The translations under genes and the position numbers were made by a program. The notes beneath the pieces are model-generated. The model saw only the letters and a list, made by a program, of their open reading frames with translations. It made no database searches and had not been told where the DNA came from. A stretch of DNA of 14,681 nucleotides from Fibrobacter sp. UBA4373 (GTDB lineage Bacteria; Fibrobacterota; Fibrobacteria; Fibrobacterales; Fibrobacteraceae): positions 1 to 14,681 of the forward strand of contig DGSB01000018.1 of NCBI GenBank assembly GCA_002390045.1. The letters are read 5' to 3'. This document shows, piece after piece, positions 1-8,367 of the stretch; the first letter of the stretch is position 1; every line of letters starts with the position of its first letter.

Positions 1-1571
1 CAGAAGGTGTTTCTGTTACCGAATTCGAAGGCAAGAAGATTTTGAAGGTTTCAAAAGAAGCTTTGACAAAGGTTGCGGAAGCCGCTTTTGAAGAAGTGGA
101 ATTTTGCCTCCGTCCGGCTCATACGGCGAAAGTGGCAAAGATCCTTCAGGATCCGGAAGCGAGCGATAACGACAAGTTCGTGGCGATGACCATGCTCAAG
201 AACGCTTGTGTCGCGGCCAAGGGAATTCTTCCGTTCTGTCAGGATACCGGTACGGCAATCTGCGTCGCTCACAAGGGACAGCAGGTTTGGACGGGTTGCG
301 ATGATATGGAAGCAATTTCCGAAGGTATTTACAACGCTTATACGACCAAGAATTTGCGTTATAGCCAAATCGCTCCGCTTTCGATGTACGAAGAAAAGAA
401 TACAGGCTGTAACCTTCCTGCCCAGATCGATATCCATGCGGAAGAAGGTGCGGAAATGAAGTTTCTCTTCGTCGCCAAGGGCGGTGGATCTGCGAACAAG
501 ACTTATTACTGGCCGATGACGAAGGCGCTCCTCAACCCGAAGTCCCTTGAAAAATTCATCAGTGAAAAAATCAAGACCTTGGGTACTGCGGCATGCCCTC
601 CGTACCATCTGGCAATTGTCATCGGCGGTACTTCTGCTGAAATGAACACGCACACGGTAAAGCTTGCAAGCTGCGGCTATTATGATGATCTTCCGACTTC
701 TGGTAGCGAAGGCGGTCGCATTTTCCGCGATATCGAAATGGAAGAAAAGGTTTTGCACATGTGCCAGAAGACAGGCATCGGTGCTCAGTTTGGCGGTAAA
801 TATTTTGTGCACGATGTGCGCGTGATCCGTTGCCCGCGTCATGCGGCTAGCTGCCCGGTTTCGATCGGTGTTTCTTGCTCCGCGGACCGCAACATCAAGG
901 CGAAAATTGATGAAAACGGTATTTGGCTCGAAAAGATGGAACACCATCCGGAAAAGTATATTCCGGAAGGAAACGTGGTAAACCTTGCGCCGGCAGTCGA
1001 AATAGACCTTGATCGCCCGATGAAGGAAGTGCTTGCTGATCTTTCCAAGTATCCGGTGAAGACTCGTTTGAATCTTCGTGGCACGATGATTGTGGCTCGC
1101 GATATGGCCCATGCGAAGATTGCTGAAATCTTCGACAAGCAGGAACGTGGCGAAGAACTTTCCGACATCGAAAAGAAGGTGATCGAAGTGGCTTCGAATC
1201 ATCCGATCTACTACGCGGGTCCGGCAAAGACTCCGCAGGGCATGCCGACCGGAAGCTTCGGTCCGACGACGGCTGGCCGTATGGACCCGTACGTGATGCG
1301 TTTCCAGAGCAAGGGTGCTTCCTTGATCATGGTGGCCAAGGGTAACCGTTCCCAGGATGTAACGGACGCTTGCAAGAAGTACGGCGGATTCTTCCTCGGC
1401 TCGATCGGCGGTCCGGCTGCCATTCTTGCGGAACAAAACATTCTTTCGAATGAAATCGTTGCATTCCCGGAACTTGGCATGGAAGCGATTCGCAAAATCA
1501 CGATCAAGGACTTCCCGGCATTCATCCTTGTGGATGACAAGGGCAACAACTTCTTCGATGGACTTCTTTAA
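1..1571 (+). CDS. fumA: Class I (iron-sulfur) fumarate hydratase, 5' end outside window
   Basis: Interconverts fumarate and L-malate in the cytoplasm. In a succinate-producing anaerobe it would run mainly malate to fumarate, feeding fumarate reductase. The reading frame is open to the left edge (first full codon at base 3), and those codons read EGVSVTEFEGKKI, which matches the N-terminal part of E. coli FumA. The TTG at 42 is therefore internal, and I estimate about 26 residues are missing. Three cysteines line up with the FumA 4Fe-4S ligands: CQDTGT (codon 237-239), AACPPYH (codon 594-596) and SCSADRN (codon 876-878). The motifs KGGGSANKT, GGTSAE, HPIYYAGPAKTP and LGSIGGPAA are also present, and the C-terminus VDDKGNNFFDGLL is FumA-like. 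The alpha-type and beta-type parts are in one chain, as in FumA/FumB. The oxygen-labile cluster suits an anaerobe. hisH follows after 15 bases. Confidence 0.95.
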   Translation, partial: EGVSVTEFEGKKILKVSKEALTKVAEAAFEEVEFCLRPAHTAKVAKILQDPEASDNDKFVAMTMLKNACVAAKGILPFCQDTGTAICVAHKGQQVWTGCDDMEAISEGIYNAYTTKNLRYSQIAPLSMYEEKNTGCNLPAQIDIHAEEGAEMKFLFVAKGGGSANKTYYWPMTKALLNPKSLEKFISEKIKTLGTAACPPYHLAIVIGGTSAEMNTHTVKLASCGYYDDLPTSGSEGGRIFRDIEMEEKVLHMCQKTGIGAQFGGKYFVHDVRVIRCPRHAASCPVSIGVSCSADRNIKAKIDENGIWLEKMEHHPEKYIPEGNVVNLAPAVEIDLDRPMKEVLADLSKYPVKTRLNLRGTMIVARDMAHAKIAEIFDKQERGEELSDIEKKVIEVASNHPIYYAGPAKTPQGMPTGSFGPTTAGRMDPYVMRFQSKGASLIMVAKGNRSQDVTDACKKYGGFFLGSIGGPAAILAEQNILSNEIVAFPELGMEAIRKITIKDFPAFILVDDKGNNFFDGLL

Positions 1572-1586
1572 TTCAATAGGCTCCTC

Positions 1587-2210
1587 ATGGAACGCTTTAT
1601 CGTCGTAGATTACAATGCTGGAAACCTGACTTCGGTGCTGAATGCTTTTGAGCATGTCGGTGCGAACGTGAAGGCTTCCCGCGATCCCTCTGAAATTGCT
1701 GAAGCAGACCGTCTCATCTTTCCGGGCGTGGGGGCTGCTCGTTCAGCGATGGAAACTTTGGAAAAAACGGGTATCGGCAAGGCGATTGTCGAAGTCGTCC
1801 GCAAAAAACGTCCTGTTCTGGGCATTTGCATCGGATGCCAGATTATTCTGAATTCGAGTGAAGAGAATGGCGGCGTGGATACCCTCGGTCTTATCGACGG
1901 TAAGGCGGTCCGTTTTCAAGATGAAGTCGGAATTAAAATTCCGCATATGGGCTGGAATCAAGTCGAGCTGCTGAAGGAACATCCGTTGTTTGAAGGAATC
2001 CCGAACAATAGCGACTTTTACTTTGTGCATTCTTTTCACCCGGCAGAAATCGCTCCGGAAAATGCCTTGACGCGGACCACTTATGGTTCTCAGACATTTA
2101 CGTCAGCGGTATGCAAGGAAAACCTAGTTGCAACGCAGTTCCATTTGGAAAAAAGCGGTGACGTGGGACTTCGTGTTTTGAAAAACTTTAGCACCTGGAG
2201 TGGAAAATAA
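1587..2210 (+). CDS. hisH: Imidazole glycerol phosphate synthase, glutaminase subunit HisH
   Basis: Class I glutamine amidotransferase that releases ammonia from glutamine and passes it to HisF, step five of histidine biosynthesis, which also yields the purine intermediate AICAR. At 207 aa it is normal length. The oxyanion strand PGVG is at 46-49, the nucleophile Cys81 lies in GICIGCQ, PHMGWNQ is at 119-125, and the His186/Glu188 pair of the triad lies in QFHLEKSG. Two deviations from the usual sequence are visible: Leu replaces the common Pro in H-P-E, and a second Cys (Cys84) replaces the usual Met or similar residue in GxCxGxQ. The triad itself is intact. The ATG at 1587 has only a weak AGG upstream, so translation may depend on the preceding gene. 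The stop codon overlaps the hisF start (TAATG), which suits coupled synthesis of a 1:1 heterodimer. Confidence 0.94.
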   Translation: MERFIVVDYNAGNLTSVLNAFEHVGANVKASRDPSEIAEADRLIFPGVGAARSAMETLEKTGIGKAIVEVVRKKRPVLGICIGCQIILNSSEENGGVDTLGLIDGKAVRFQDEVGIKIPHMGWNQVELLKEHPLFEGIPNNSDFYFVHSFHPAEIAPENALTRTTYGSQTFTSAVCKENLVATQFHLEKSGDVGLRVLKNFSTWSGK

Positions 2211-2989
2211 TGCTGACCAAACGTTTGATTATTTGTCTGGACGTTCGAAACCGCAAGGTGACGAAAGGCGTCAAGTTCAAAGGAAATATCGACGTCGGAG
2301 ATCCTGTTGAACTCGGTGCAAAGTATAGCGCCGAAGGCGTGGATGAACTGGTTTTTTACGATATTACGGCGAGTGCGGAAAACCGTCCTTGCGATCTTGA
2401 AATGGTGAAGGACATTGCAAAGCATGTCTTTATTCCGTTTGCAGTGGGCGGTGGAATTCGTTCTTTGGACGATATGCACCAGGTGCTTCTCGCCGGCGCA
2501 GAAAAGGTGAGCGTAAACAGTCTTGCCGTTTTGCATCCGGAGATCATTGAACAGGGGGCCAAGGCTTTCGGCAACCAGTGCGTGGTTCTCGGAATGGATG
2601 CGAAGCGTGTCGGTGTGTCGGAAAAGATCCCTTCCGGCTATGAGATTTACATCAAGGGCGGTCGCGCGGCGACGGGCCTCGATGCTGTCGAATGGGCGAA
2701 GAAGGCGGAATCCCTCGGCGCAGGCGAAATCTGCTTGAATGCGATGGATACCGATGGCGTCCGCGACGGTTATGAACTGGAAATTACAGATAAAGTATCG
2801 AAGGCTGTGGGCATTCCGGTGATCGCTTCGGGCGGGGCTGGAAAGCCTAGCCATATTGCGGATCTTTTTGCAAAGACTTCCGCAGATGCAGCCCTTGTCG
2901 CCAGCATGGTACATTTCGGAGATTATACCGTAGCGGAAATCAAGGACGAAATGAGCAAAGCGAATATCCCTGTAAGGAAGATTGTGTAA
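2210..2989 (+). CDS. hisF: Imidazole glycerol phosphate synthase, cyclase subunit HisF
   Basis: TIM-barrel cyclase that uses ammonia from HisH to convert PRFAR into imidazole glycerol phosphate and AICAR. At 259 aa it is the usual length. The catalytic pair Asp11 (ICLDVRN) and Asp130 (LGMDAKR) is present, as are the phosphate-binding motifs AVGGGIRS (78-85), the GGRAATGLDAVEWA stretch, and ASGGAGK near the C-terminus. The N-terminal KVTKGVKF segment and the NAMDTDG loop match standard HisF rather than the diverged HisF2 copies of surface-sugar clusters. The start overlaps the hisH stop by one base, and the stop is directly followed by the tldD ATG (TAAATG). No other his genes are visible here, so the histidine pathway is presumably dispersed in this genome. 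Confidence 0.95.
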   Translation: MLTKRLIICLDVRNRKVTKGVKFKGNIDVGDPVELGAKYSAEGVDELVFYDITASAENRPCDLEMVKDIAKHVFIPFAVGGGIRSLDDMHQVLLAGAEKVSVNSLAVLHPEIIEQGAKAFGNQCVVLGMDAKRVGVSEKIPSGYEIYIKGGRAATGLDAVEWAKKAESLGAGEICLNAMDTDGVRDGYELEITDKVSKAVGIPVIASGGAGKPSHIADLFAKTSADAALVASMVHFGDYTVAEIKDEMSKANIPVRKIV

Positions 2990-4369
2990 ATGAATCAAGA
3001 CGTCGCAGAATCCATTCTCGAAGCCGGCAAAAGTTACGGCGCAGATTATGTAGAAATCTTTGAAGAAGAGACGCGCTCATCGACGCTCGCTCTCAAAGAT
3101 CAAAAAATTGAAACGGCTTCGGCTGGCACGGAGTTTGGAATCGGCGTGCGTCTTTTGTACGGAACCGAGGTTTTGTACGCTTACACAAGCGACGAAAGCA
3201 AAGATGCTCTTTTGAACATGGTCAAAACTCTTGCGTTTGGGCGTAACGGTTCGGGCAAGGGTGTGGTGAAGTATGTTCCGACTCCATGCAAGTTTGGCGA
3301 AAATTATCCGAATTTTATGGATCCGCGCGTTCTTGGCAACGGCTACAAGTTGGATTTTTTGCATGCTGCTGATGAAAGCGCCCGTCAAGTGTCCAGTCGC
3401 ATTTGCCAGGTTGTGGCGAGCATTACCGATTCCTGTTCCCATGTAAACATTATCAGTTCTAGCGGTGTGAACGTGAGCGATTACCGCTGCCACACGCGCC
3501 TCGGCATTAATGTGACGGCGGGTGAAGGCTCGGAAAAAATTGTTTCCCGTGAAGCGCCAGGCGCACTTGCCGGCTATGAAGCGCTAGAAAAATTTAACGC
3601 TCCGGAACTTGCAAAAATGGCTGCGGAGCGTTCTCTCCGGATGCTCGATGCCGGACACATTTCGGGCGGAATGATGCCTGTCGTGATGGGGCCGGGCTTT
3701 GGCGGCGTGATTTTCCATGAAGCTGTCGGGCATCCGCTTGAAACGGAAGCGATCCGTCACAATGCAAGCCCGTTTTGCGGTAAGCTGGGGCAGGTCGTGG
3801 CGCAGCCTTGCTTAACGGCAATCGACGACGGAACGATTCCCGGATCGTGGGGAAGTGTCGCCGTTGATGATGAGGGCATGAAAACGGAACGTACGGTTTT
3901 GATCGAAAACGGTGTTCTAAAAAATTATATGTCGGATATGGTTGGAGCCATGGAAGTCGGCTGTGCGCGTACGGGCAGCGGGCGTCGTGAATCTTATAAA
4001 TACGCTCCGGTGAGCCGTATGCGGAATTCTTTTATCGCTCCGGGCAAGGATTCTTTCGATGACATGATTTCTAGCGTGGAACATGGACTTTATGCGGCAA
4101 AAATGGCTGGAGGCTCTGTAAATCCGGCGACGGGCGAATTTAATTTTGCTGTGGAAGAAGGTTATGAAATCGATCACGGTAAAATCGGACGCCCGGTGCG
4201 CGGTGCAACGCTCATCGGAAAAGGCGATCAGGTTTTGCGCGGGATTTCCATGGTGGGAAGTGACCTTTCGATAGCGGCTGGTGTCTGCGGAGCGTCTTCG
4301 GGTTCTGTCCCGGTGACGGTGGGGCAGCCGACGATAAAAGTGGATTCCATACTTGTGGGAGGAAGATAA
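2990..4369 (+). CDS. tldD: TldD-family zinc metallopeptidase
   Basis: Member of the TldD/PmbA (TldE) family. In E. coli the TldD-TldE pair degrades unfolded peptides and trims leader peptides such as that of microcin B17, with TldD supplying the active site. The active-site motif HEAVGHPLE lies at 243-251 (His243, Glu244, His248). The conserved Cys433, the extra metal ligand in this family, sits in the C-terminal CGASSGSVPVTVGQPT segment. Other family motifs are DDGT, DDEGMKTERTVLIENG, TGSGRRESY and ISMVGSDL. The presence of HExxxH shows this is the catalytic TldD type, not TldE. At 459 aa it is slightly shorter than E. coli TldD. No TldE partner is next to it. The gene abuts hisF with no spacing and lies three bases before the porU start, whose ribosome binding site is inside its last codons. 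Confidence 0.93.
   Translation: MNQDVAESILEAGKSYGADYVEIFEEETRSSTLALKDQKIETASAGTEFGIGVRLLYGTEVLYAYTSDESKDALLNMVKTLAFGRNGSGKGVVKYVPTPCKFGENYPNFMDPRVLGNGYKLDFLHAADESARQVSSRICQVVASITDSCSHVNIISSSGVNVSDYRCHTRLGINVTAGEGSEKIVSREAPGALAGYEALEKFNAPELAKMAAERSLRMLDAGHISGGMMPVVMGPGFGGVIFHEAVGHPLETEAIRHNASPFCGKLGQVVAQPCLTAIDDGTIPGSWGSVAVDDEGMKTERTVLIENGVLKNYMSDMVGAMEVGCARTGSGRRESYKYAPVSRMRNSFIAPGKDSFDDMISSVEHGLYAAKMAGGSVNPATGEFNFAVEEGYEIDHGKIGRPVRGATLIGKGDQVLRGISMVGSDLSIAAGVCGASSGSVPVTVGQPTIKVDSILVGGR
4358..4365 (+). promoter_or_regulatory. Ribosome binding site that sets the porU GTG start
   Basis: GGAGGAAG lies inside the final Gly-Gly-Arg codons of tldD, 7 bases before the GTG at 4373. The GTG opens directly into a signal-peptide-like sequence (MRFSALFIALFASLLWSF). 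Spacing and sequence make this the best start for porU, and the site also links porU translation to tldD. Confidence 0.7.
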
Positions 4370-4372
4370 CAG

Positions 4373-7300
4373 GTGCGTTTTTCCGCTCTCTTCATCGCTC
4401 TATTTGCGTCTCTTCTGTGGTCTTTTGAAACAGTAGAAGATTCCAAATCGCGTTTTGTATTGCAAGATGGAATTGCGGACATTACGCCTATTGCCTGTGA
4501 AGAGGGCGATTATCATTTGCTTCCGGAAAATGCGGTCTATGAAGATGGCTCCGGAATGCCGTATCGAGTTTATCGCGTTGCTCTCCCGACGAATACGAAG
4601 CCCTCTGTTTCGATTATCGATTCTGTTCGGGTTCCTTTTGGAAAATCTTGGTGTAAATCGGATTCGCTGAAGAATGGATCCGTGCAAATTTCAAGTCCGA
4701 AACTTCGAGATGGAGTCTGGGTATCGGATGTTTGGGTGCCTCTTCTGCAGGTTTCCGGAAGTACGGTTTCGGTCCGCAAGAATTTTCAAGTGAAGATTTC
4801 TTTTTCGGGCACTCCACAAAATAAGCGCCCAGGCAAGCGCATTCTTGCTCAAGTGTTGAATCCGAAGGGGGCCGCTTCCTTTGGAACTTCGACAAATACC
4901 GCTCGAGTTCTTCGCAAAGCGGCTACTTCCGATCTTTCGAACATGACATGGCTTTCCCGTTTGAAGGTGGGGGATTCGGATAATGGATCCACTTCCGAAG
5001 ACGGACTTTACTTTGTGACGTATAAACAGGTTTATGCCGCCTGTAAGGAAGTTTCGCGCACAACGGACTGCGAAGGAATTCCGATTGAAAAAATTCGCAT
5101 GTATGGAGCTCCGCAGGATACTCTGACGGATGTCATTTGGAGTTCCCAAGAAATTGTTCCGAATCGTCTGTTCGAAATCCCGCTCGACATTCGCGACAAC
5201 GATGGAACGTTCAACGAAGGAGATACCATTTTCTTCGTCGGCTATGGAACTTCTTTGTGGAAGCGTTTTGATCTGGAAGATTCGACGCAGTCTTCTTCCA
5301 TGCAATATTATTATTCCTCTTCGCCTTATAGTTTCTATCAGAATTTTCATCTAGGCTATAGTTCCACAGGAAAGGGAATGCGGATTTCGACGCTTTCTTC
5401 TCCGAGTTCGGGTTCTGACGTGGACGTGATGCGCTATGTGCGCATGGAAAAGGATCTTCTTTTGCGGGATGATTATTTTGGGGAAGAATCCTCTTGGGAA
5501 GAATATTCGGGTAAAGAATGGTTCTGGATTTGGAACTCTTTGCGGGATTCCGTGGAGGTTTCTTCGTCGACTTTTGCATCTTCTCGTGTTTCGTCCCTTC
5601 CAAACCGAATTTCAGGTGGAAAAGCCTATTTAGCGGTTTCTTACGTGCCCCATTCCAAAACGATTGCCGCCAAATCCCGCTTTACGTTTACGGTAAATGG
5701 AACGACTTATTCGGAATCTACCCGCATGCCGATGGGGAATTACATTATCGAGAATCCGGCAATTCAGTCTTCGGGCAATACTTATTCCATGAAGCTTTTG
5801 CCCAATGAATCTTTTAACGATCGCTTTGACGGCTTTTCGATTGCTTACACTTGGAAGCCGTCTCTTGAAAATGATTCGGCAGAATGGATTTTGCCCGGTA
5901 AGCAGAGTGGACTTATTCGCATTCCGTTTACGACTAGCTCGAATGTTCAAGTGATGAAATTCAAGAATTTTGAGCCGGTTGGACTTTTAACTTCGAAGAA
6001 CGGTTACATCTACGATAGTTTATCTGCAAACGTGGATACGCGTTACTTGGTATACAACCAAAAGAATCCGCATAAGCTTTCGGCAATCGAAGGTGTGCCG
6101 GTCCACATTGCGGGGACTCTTTCGGATATTTCTCGCATTTCATCGAAAACCGAATATTTGATCATTGCTCCGGAAGCGTTCCAATCTCCTGCTGTGGAAC
6201 TTGCCAAGTTCCGCTCCGAAGGCAAGGCTTTTGCAACGTACAATACGACTGTGGTTCTCGCCGAAGATATTTATCGCGCCTATTCGGGTGGAAGCATAGA
6301 TCCTGTGGCGATTCGAAATTATTTGGCTTATGCGCGAAGCGTGTCTCCCAATTTGACCTATGTTGTTTTGACCGGAAATGGAAACTTCGATTATCGCGGA
6401 AAATATTCCGGGTTTAAAACGAATTGGATCCCTCCGTTTGAAAAGGAAGATGCTTCTCCCGAAGATTTTTTTGCCGTCCTCGATTCGGGCGAAAGGGTTC
6501 TTCGTGGAAACTATGACTTGGACCTTTATGTAGGACGTTTGCCGCTTTCGAGTGTGGCGGATTTTACGGCTTATAATGAAAAAATTGAAGAGTACGAAAA
6601 AACGTCTATTGCAGACAATGCGTCGTGGAGAAATTCTCTTGTCATTACTGCCGACGACGCCTGGACGGGATCTTCAACGGATGGCATTGACCATACGACT
6701 CCGGCAGAAGATCTGGCTCGTACGCTTTTGACCAATTCGACAGCCGACAGCTTCCATCTTGACATTCATAAAATTTATCTGTTGGATTATACCGCCGATG
6801 CTGCGGGCCAAAAGCCGGAGGCGGCAAACGATTTGATCAACCGGATCAATCAGGGATCACTGTTTACGATTTATTTTGGGCATGGATCGATTTCGGATTG
6901 GGCTTTTGAAGGGCTCATGAAGCCTTCCTATATTTCGAGCCTTTCGAACGAATCCCGCTATACGATTCTTGGATCGTTCTCTTGCACCGTGGGTCGTTTT
7001 GATAAGGGCAATGAAACTTCGCTTTCGGAATATTTCATCCAGGCGTCTAAACGTGGGTCGATTGCGGCGATCGGTGCAACGCGTGAAACTTATGGAAGCT
7101 ATAATAAGGTCTTTGCCAAATCCGTCTTAACGAATGCGCTTTTCCCGACGGGAAATACCCTCGGCAAGGCGTATTCCATGGCAAAAACGATGACGGGACT
7201 TGGGTCTAAAAATTCGGCCAGTCAGCGTTACAACAATGAACGTTATGTTCTTTTAGGCGAACCGGTTGTTCCGATGCCGAATGCGGCGTTGAAAGTAAAG

Positions 7301-8362
7301 CTCGATCAGCAGGTGGATACGATTCGTGCTCTGGATAGCATGACGCTTTCGGGAACGGTGTCGGGGATTACAAATGGATCGATTCATATTTCGATGCTAG
7401 AACAGAGCTATGAAAAAAAATTGAGCCAGGAACCGTCGACCCGGGAAAATGTTGACGTCCTTTATGATGGTTCGCTCATCTTTAGCGAAGAAGCCGAAGT
7501 TAAGGATGGAAAGTTCCTTGTGAATTTTATTACTCCGCGAAAGATTTCCTTTGGCGATACCGCTGCTGAAATTCGCATTTGGGCGAATTCCAATTCGACG
7601 TCAAAAGTCGCTCGGGCCTTGGTTTCGGATATCGCCATTTCGGGCATGTCCGCCTATGCGGATTCGATTATCGCAAATGATACGGTCGCGCCTTCGATCT
7701 CTATCCAGAGCTGTCTTTCTCCTGCGTCGGGAACGTCTTTTGCCGAAGGGGAAACCGTAACGCTTGCGTCTCCAGCCTGTTTGCAGGTGACAATCGAAGA
7801 TTCCACAGCGATCGATTTCCGAGAAGAGGCCGATGAAGGTGTGACGTTTGAAGTCATCGGACAAAATGCGTCGCTCTCGCCATTCCATCCTTGGCCATAT
7901 TTGGATCAGTCGAGTAAAAAAGCGGTTGCCCGCATGACTTTTGCCGAAAGTAAGTTCCCGGCGGGACTTTACACGTTCCGCGTTGCCGCGATGGACATTG
8001 TTGGGAACGAATCGACTCGCGAAATCAAGGTGAATGTGACCGATGGCCTTTCGGAAGGCCTTTCGGATGTATTTACAGCTCCGAACCCGATGAAGAAGAA
8101 AGGAACGACTTTCTATTTCAAAGATTTGGCTGTGGGACGTTCGACGGACGTGACGATCTTCATTTATAATCAGAATGGTCGGTTGGTTTACCGTATTCCC
8201 AACGCTGTTTCGGGTGTGACCACATGGGATGGCCGCGATTTTTACGGTCGTAAACTCGCCAATGGACTTTATCACTATATTGTTGTTTCCAAAGTGGCGG
8301 CAACGGATGGGGCTGCGGCAAAGACTTTCCGCAAAAAACAAAAACTCGTTATTTCGAGGTAA
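4373..8362 (+). CDS. porU: PorU-like type IX secretion system sortase (C25 peptidase)
   Basis: Gingipain-type (C25) cysteine peptidase, best read as PorU. In Porphyromonas gingivalis PorU sits at the cell surface, removes the C-terminal signal of type IX secretion cargo and attaches the cargo to a lipid-sugar anchor. The 1329-aa product starts at a GTG with a signal peptide (about 1-18). A pro/Ig-like region follows; WLSRLKVGDSDNG...GLYFVTYKQV and DGTFNEGDTIFFVGYG resemble PorU N-terminal motifs. The C25 domain spans about 590-970, with YVVLTGNGNFDYR, the catalytic His837 in FGHGSISDWAFEG and the catalytic Cys871 in GSFSCTVGRFD, ending in VLLGEPVVPMPN. The His-Cys spacing of 34 is close to that I recall for P. 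gingivalis PorU. An Ig-like stretch leads to a C-terminal sorting-type domain (about 1230-1329: APNPMKKKG, NQNGRLVY, WDGRDFYGRKLANGLYHY, KLVISR). It is longer than P. gingivalis PorU (1158 aa). A cargo C25 protease is the alternative, but the N-terminal motifs favour PorU. Confidence 0.85.
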   Translation: MRFSALFIALFASLLWSFETVEDSKSRFVLQDGIADITPIACEEGDYHLLPENAVYEDGSGMPYRVYRVALPTNTKPSVSIIDSVRVPFGKSWCKSDSLKNGSVQISSPKLRDGVWVSDVWVPLLQVSGSTVSVRKNFQVKISFSGTPQNKRPGKRILAQVLNPKGAASFGTSTNTARVLRKAATSDLSNMTWLSRLKVGDSDNGSTSEDGLYFVTYKQVYAACKEVSRTTDCEGIPIEKIRMYGAPQDTLTDVIWSSQEIVPNRLFEIPLDIRDNDGTFNEGDTIFFVGYGTSLWKRFDLEDSTQSSSMQYYYSSSPYSFYQNFHLGYSSTGKGMRISTLSSPSSGSDVDVMRYVRMEKDLLLRDDYFGEESSWEEYSGKEWFWIWNSLRDSVEVSSSTFASSRVSSLPNRISGGKAYLAVSYVPHSKTIAAKSRFTFTVNGTTYSESTRMPMGNYIIENPAIQSSGNTYSMKLLPNESFNDRFDGFSIAYTWKPSLENDSAEWILPGKQSGLIRIPFTTSSNVQVMKFKNFEPVGLLTSKNGYIYDSLSANVDTRYLVYNQKNPHKLSAIEGVPVHIAGTLSDISRISSKTEYLIIAPEAFQSPAVELAKFRSEGKAFATYNTTVVLAEDIYRAYSGGSIDPVAIRNYLAYARSVSPNLTYVVLTGNGNFDYRGKYSGFKTNWIPPFEKEDASPEDFFAVLDSGERVLRGNYDLDLYVGRLPLSSVADFTAYNEKIEEYEKTSIADNASWRNSLVITADDAWTGSSTDGIDHTTPAEDLARTLLTNSTADSFHLDIHKIYLLDYTADAAGQKPEAANDLINRINQGSLFTIYFGHGSISDWAFEGLMKPSYISSLSNESRYTILGSFSCTVGRFDKGNETSLSEYFIQASKRGSIAAIGATRETYGSYNKVFAKSVLTNALFPTGNTLGKAYSMAKTMTGLGSKNSASQRYNNERYVLLGEPVVPMPNAALKVKLDQQVDTIRALDSMTLSGTVSGITNGSIHISMLEQSYEKKLSQEPSTRENVDVLYDGSLIFSEEAEVKDGKFLVNFITPRKISFGDTAAEIRIWANSNSTSKVARALVSDIAISGMSAYADSIIANDTVAPSISIQSCLSPASGTSFAEGETVTLASPACLQVTIEDSTAIDFREEADEGVTFEVIGQNASLSPFHPWPYLDQSSKKAVARMTFAESKFPAGLYTFRVAAMDIVGNESTREIKVNVTDGLSEGLSDVFTAPNPMKKKGTTFYFKDLAVGRSTDVTIFIYNQNGRLVYRIPNAVSGVTTWDGRDFYGRKLANGLYHYIVVSKVAATDGAAAKTFRKKQKLVISR

Positions 8363-8367
8363 TTCGC

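Noticed and set aside
42..44. TTG as the start of fumarate hydratase
   Set aside because: The frame is open further upstream and those codons match the FumA N-terminus, so the true start is outside the window.
51..1655. 534-codon open frame on the - strand opposite fumarate hydratase
   Set aside because: Shadow of codon bias in a strongly conserved sense gene; no recognisable motif and no matching neighbour.
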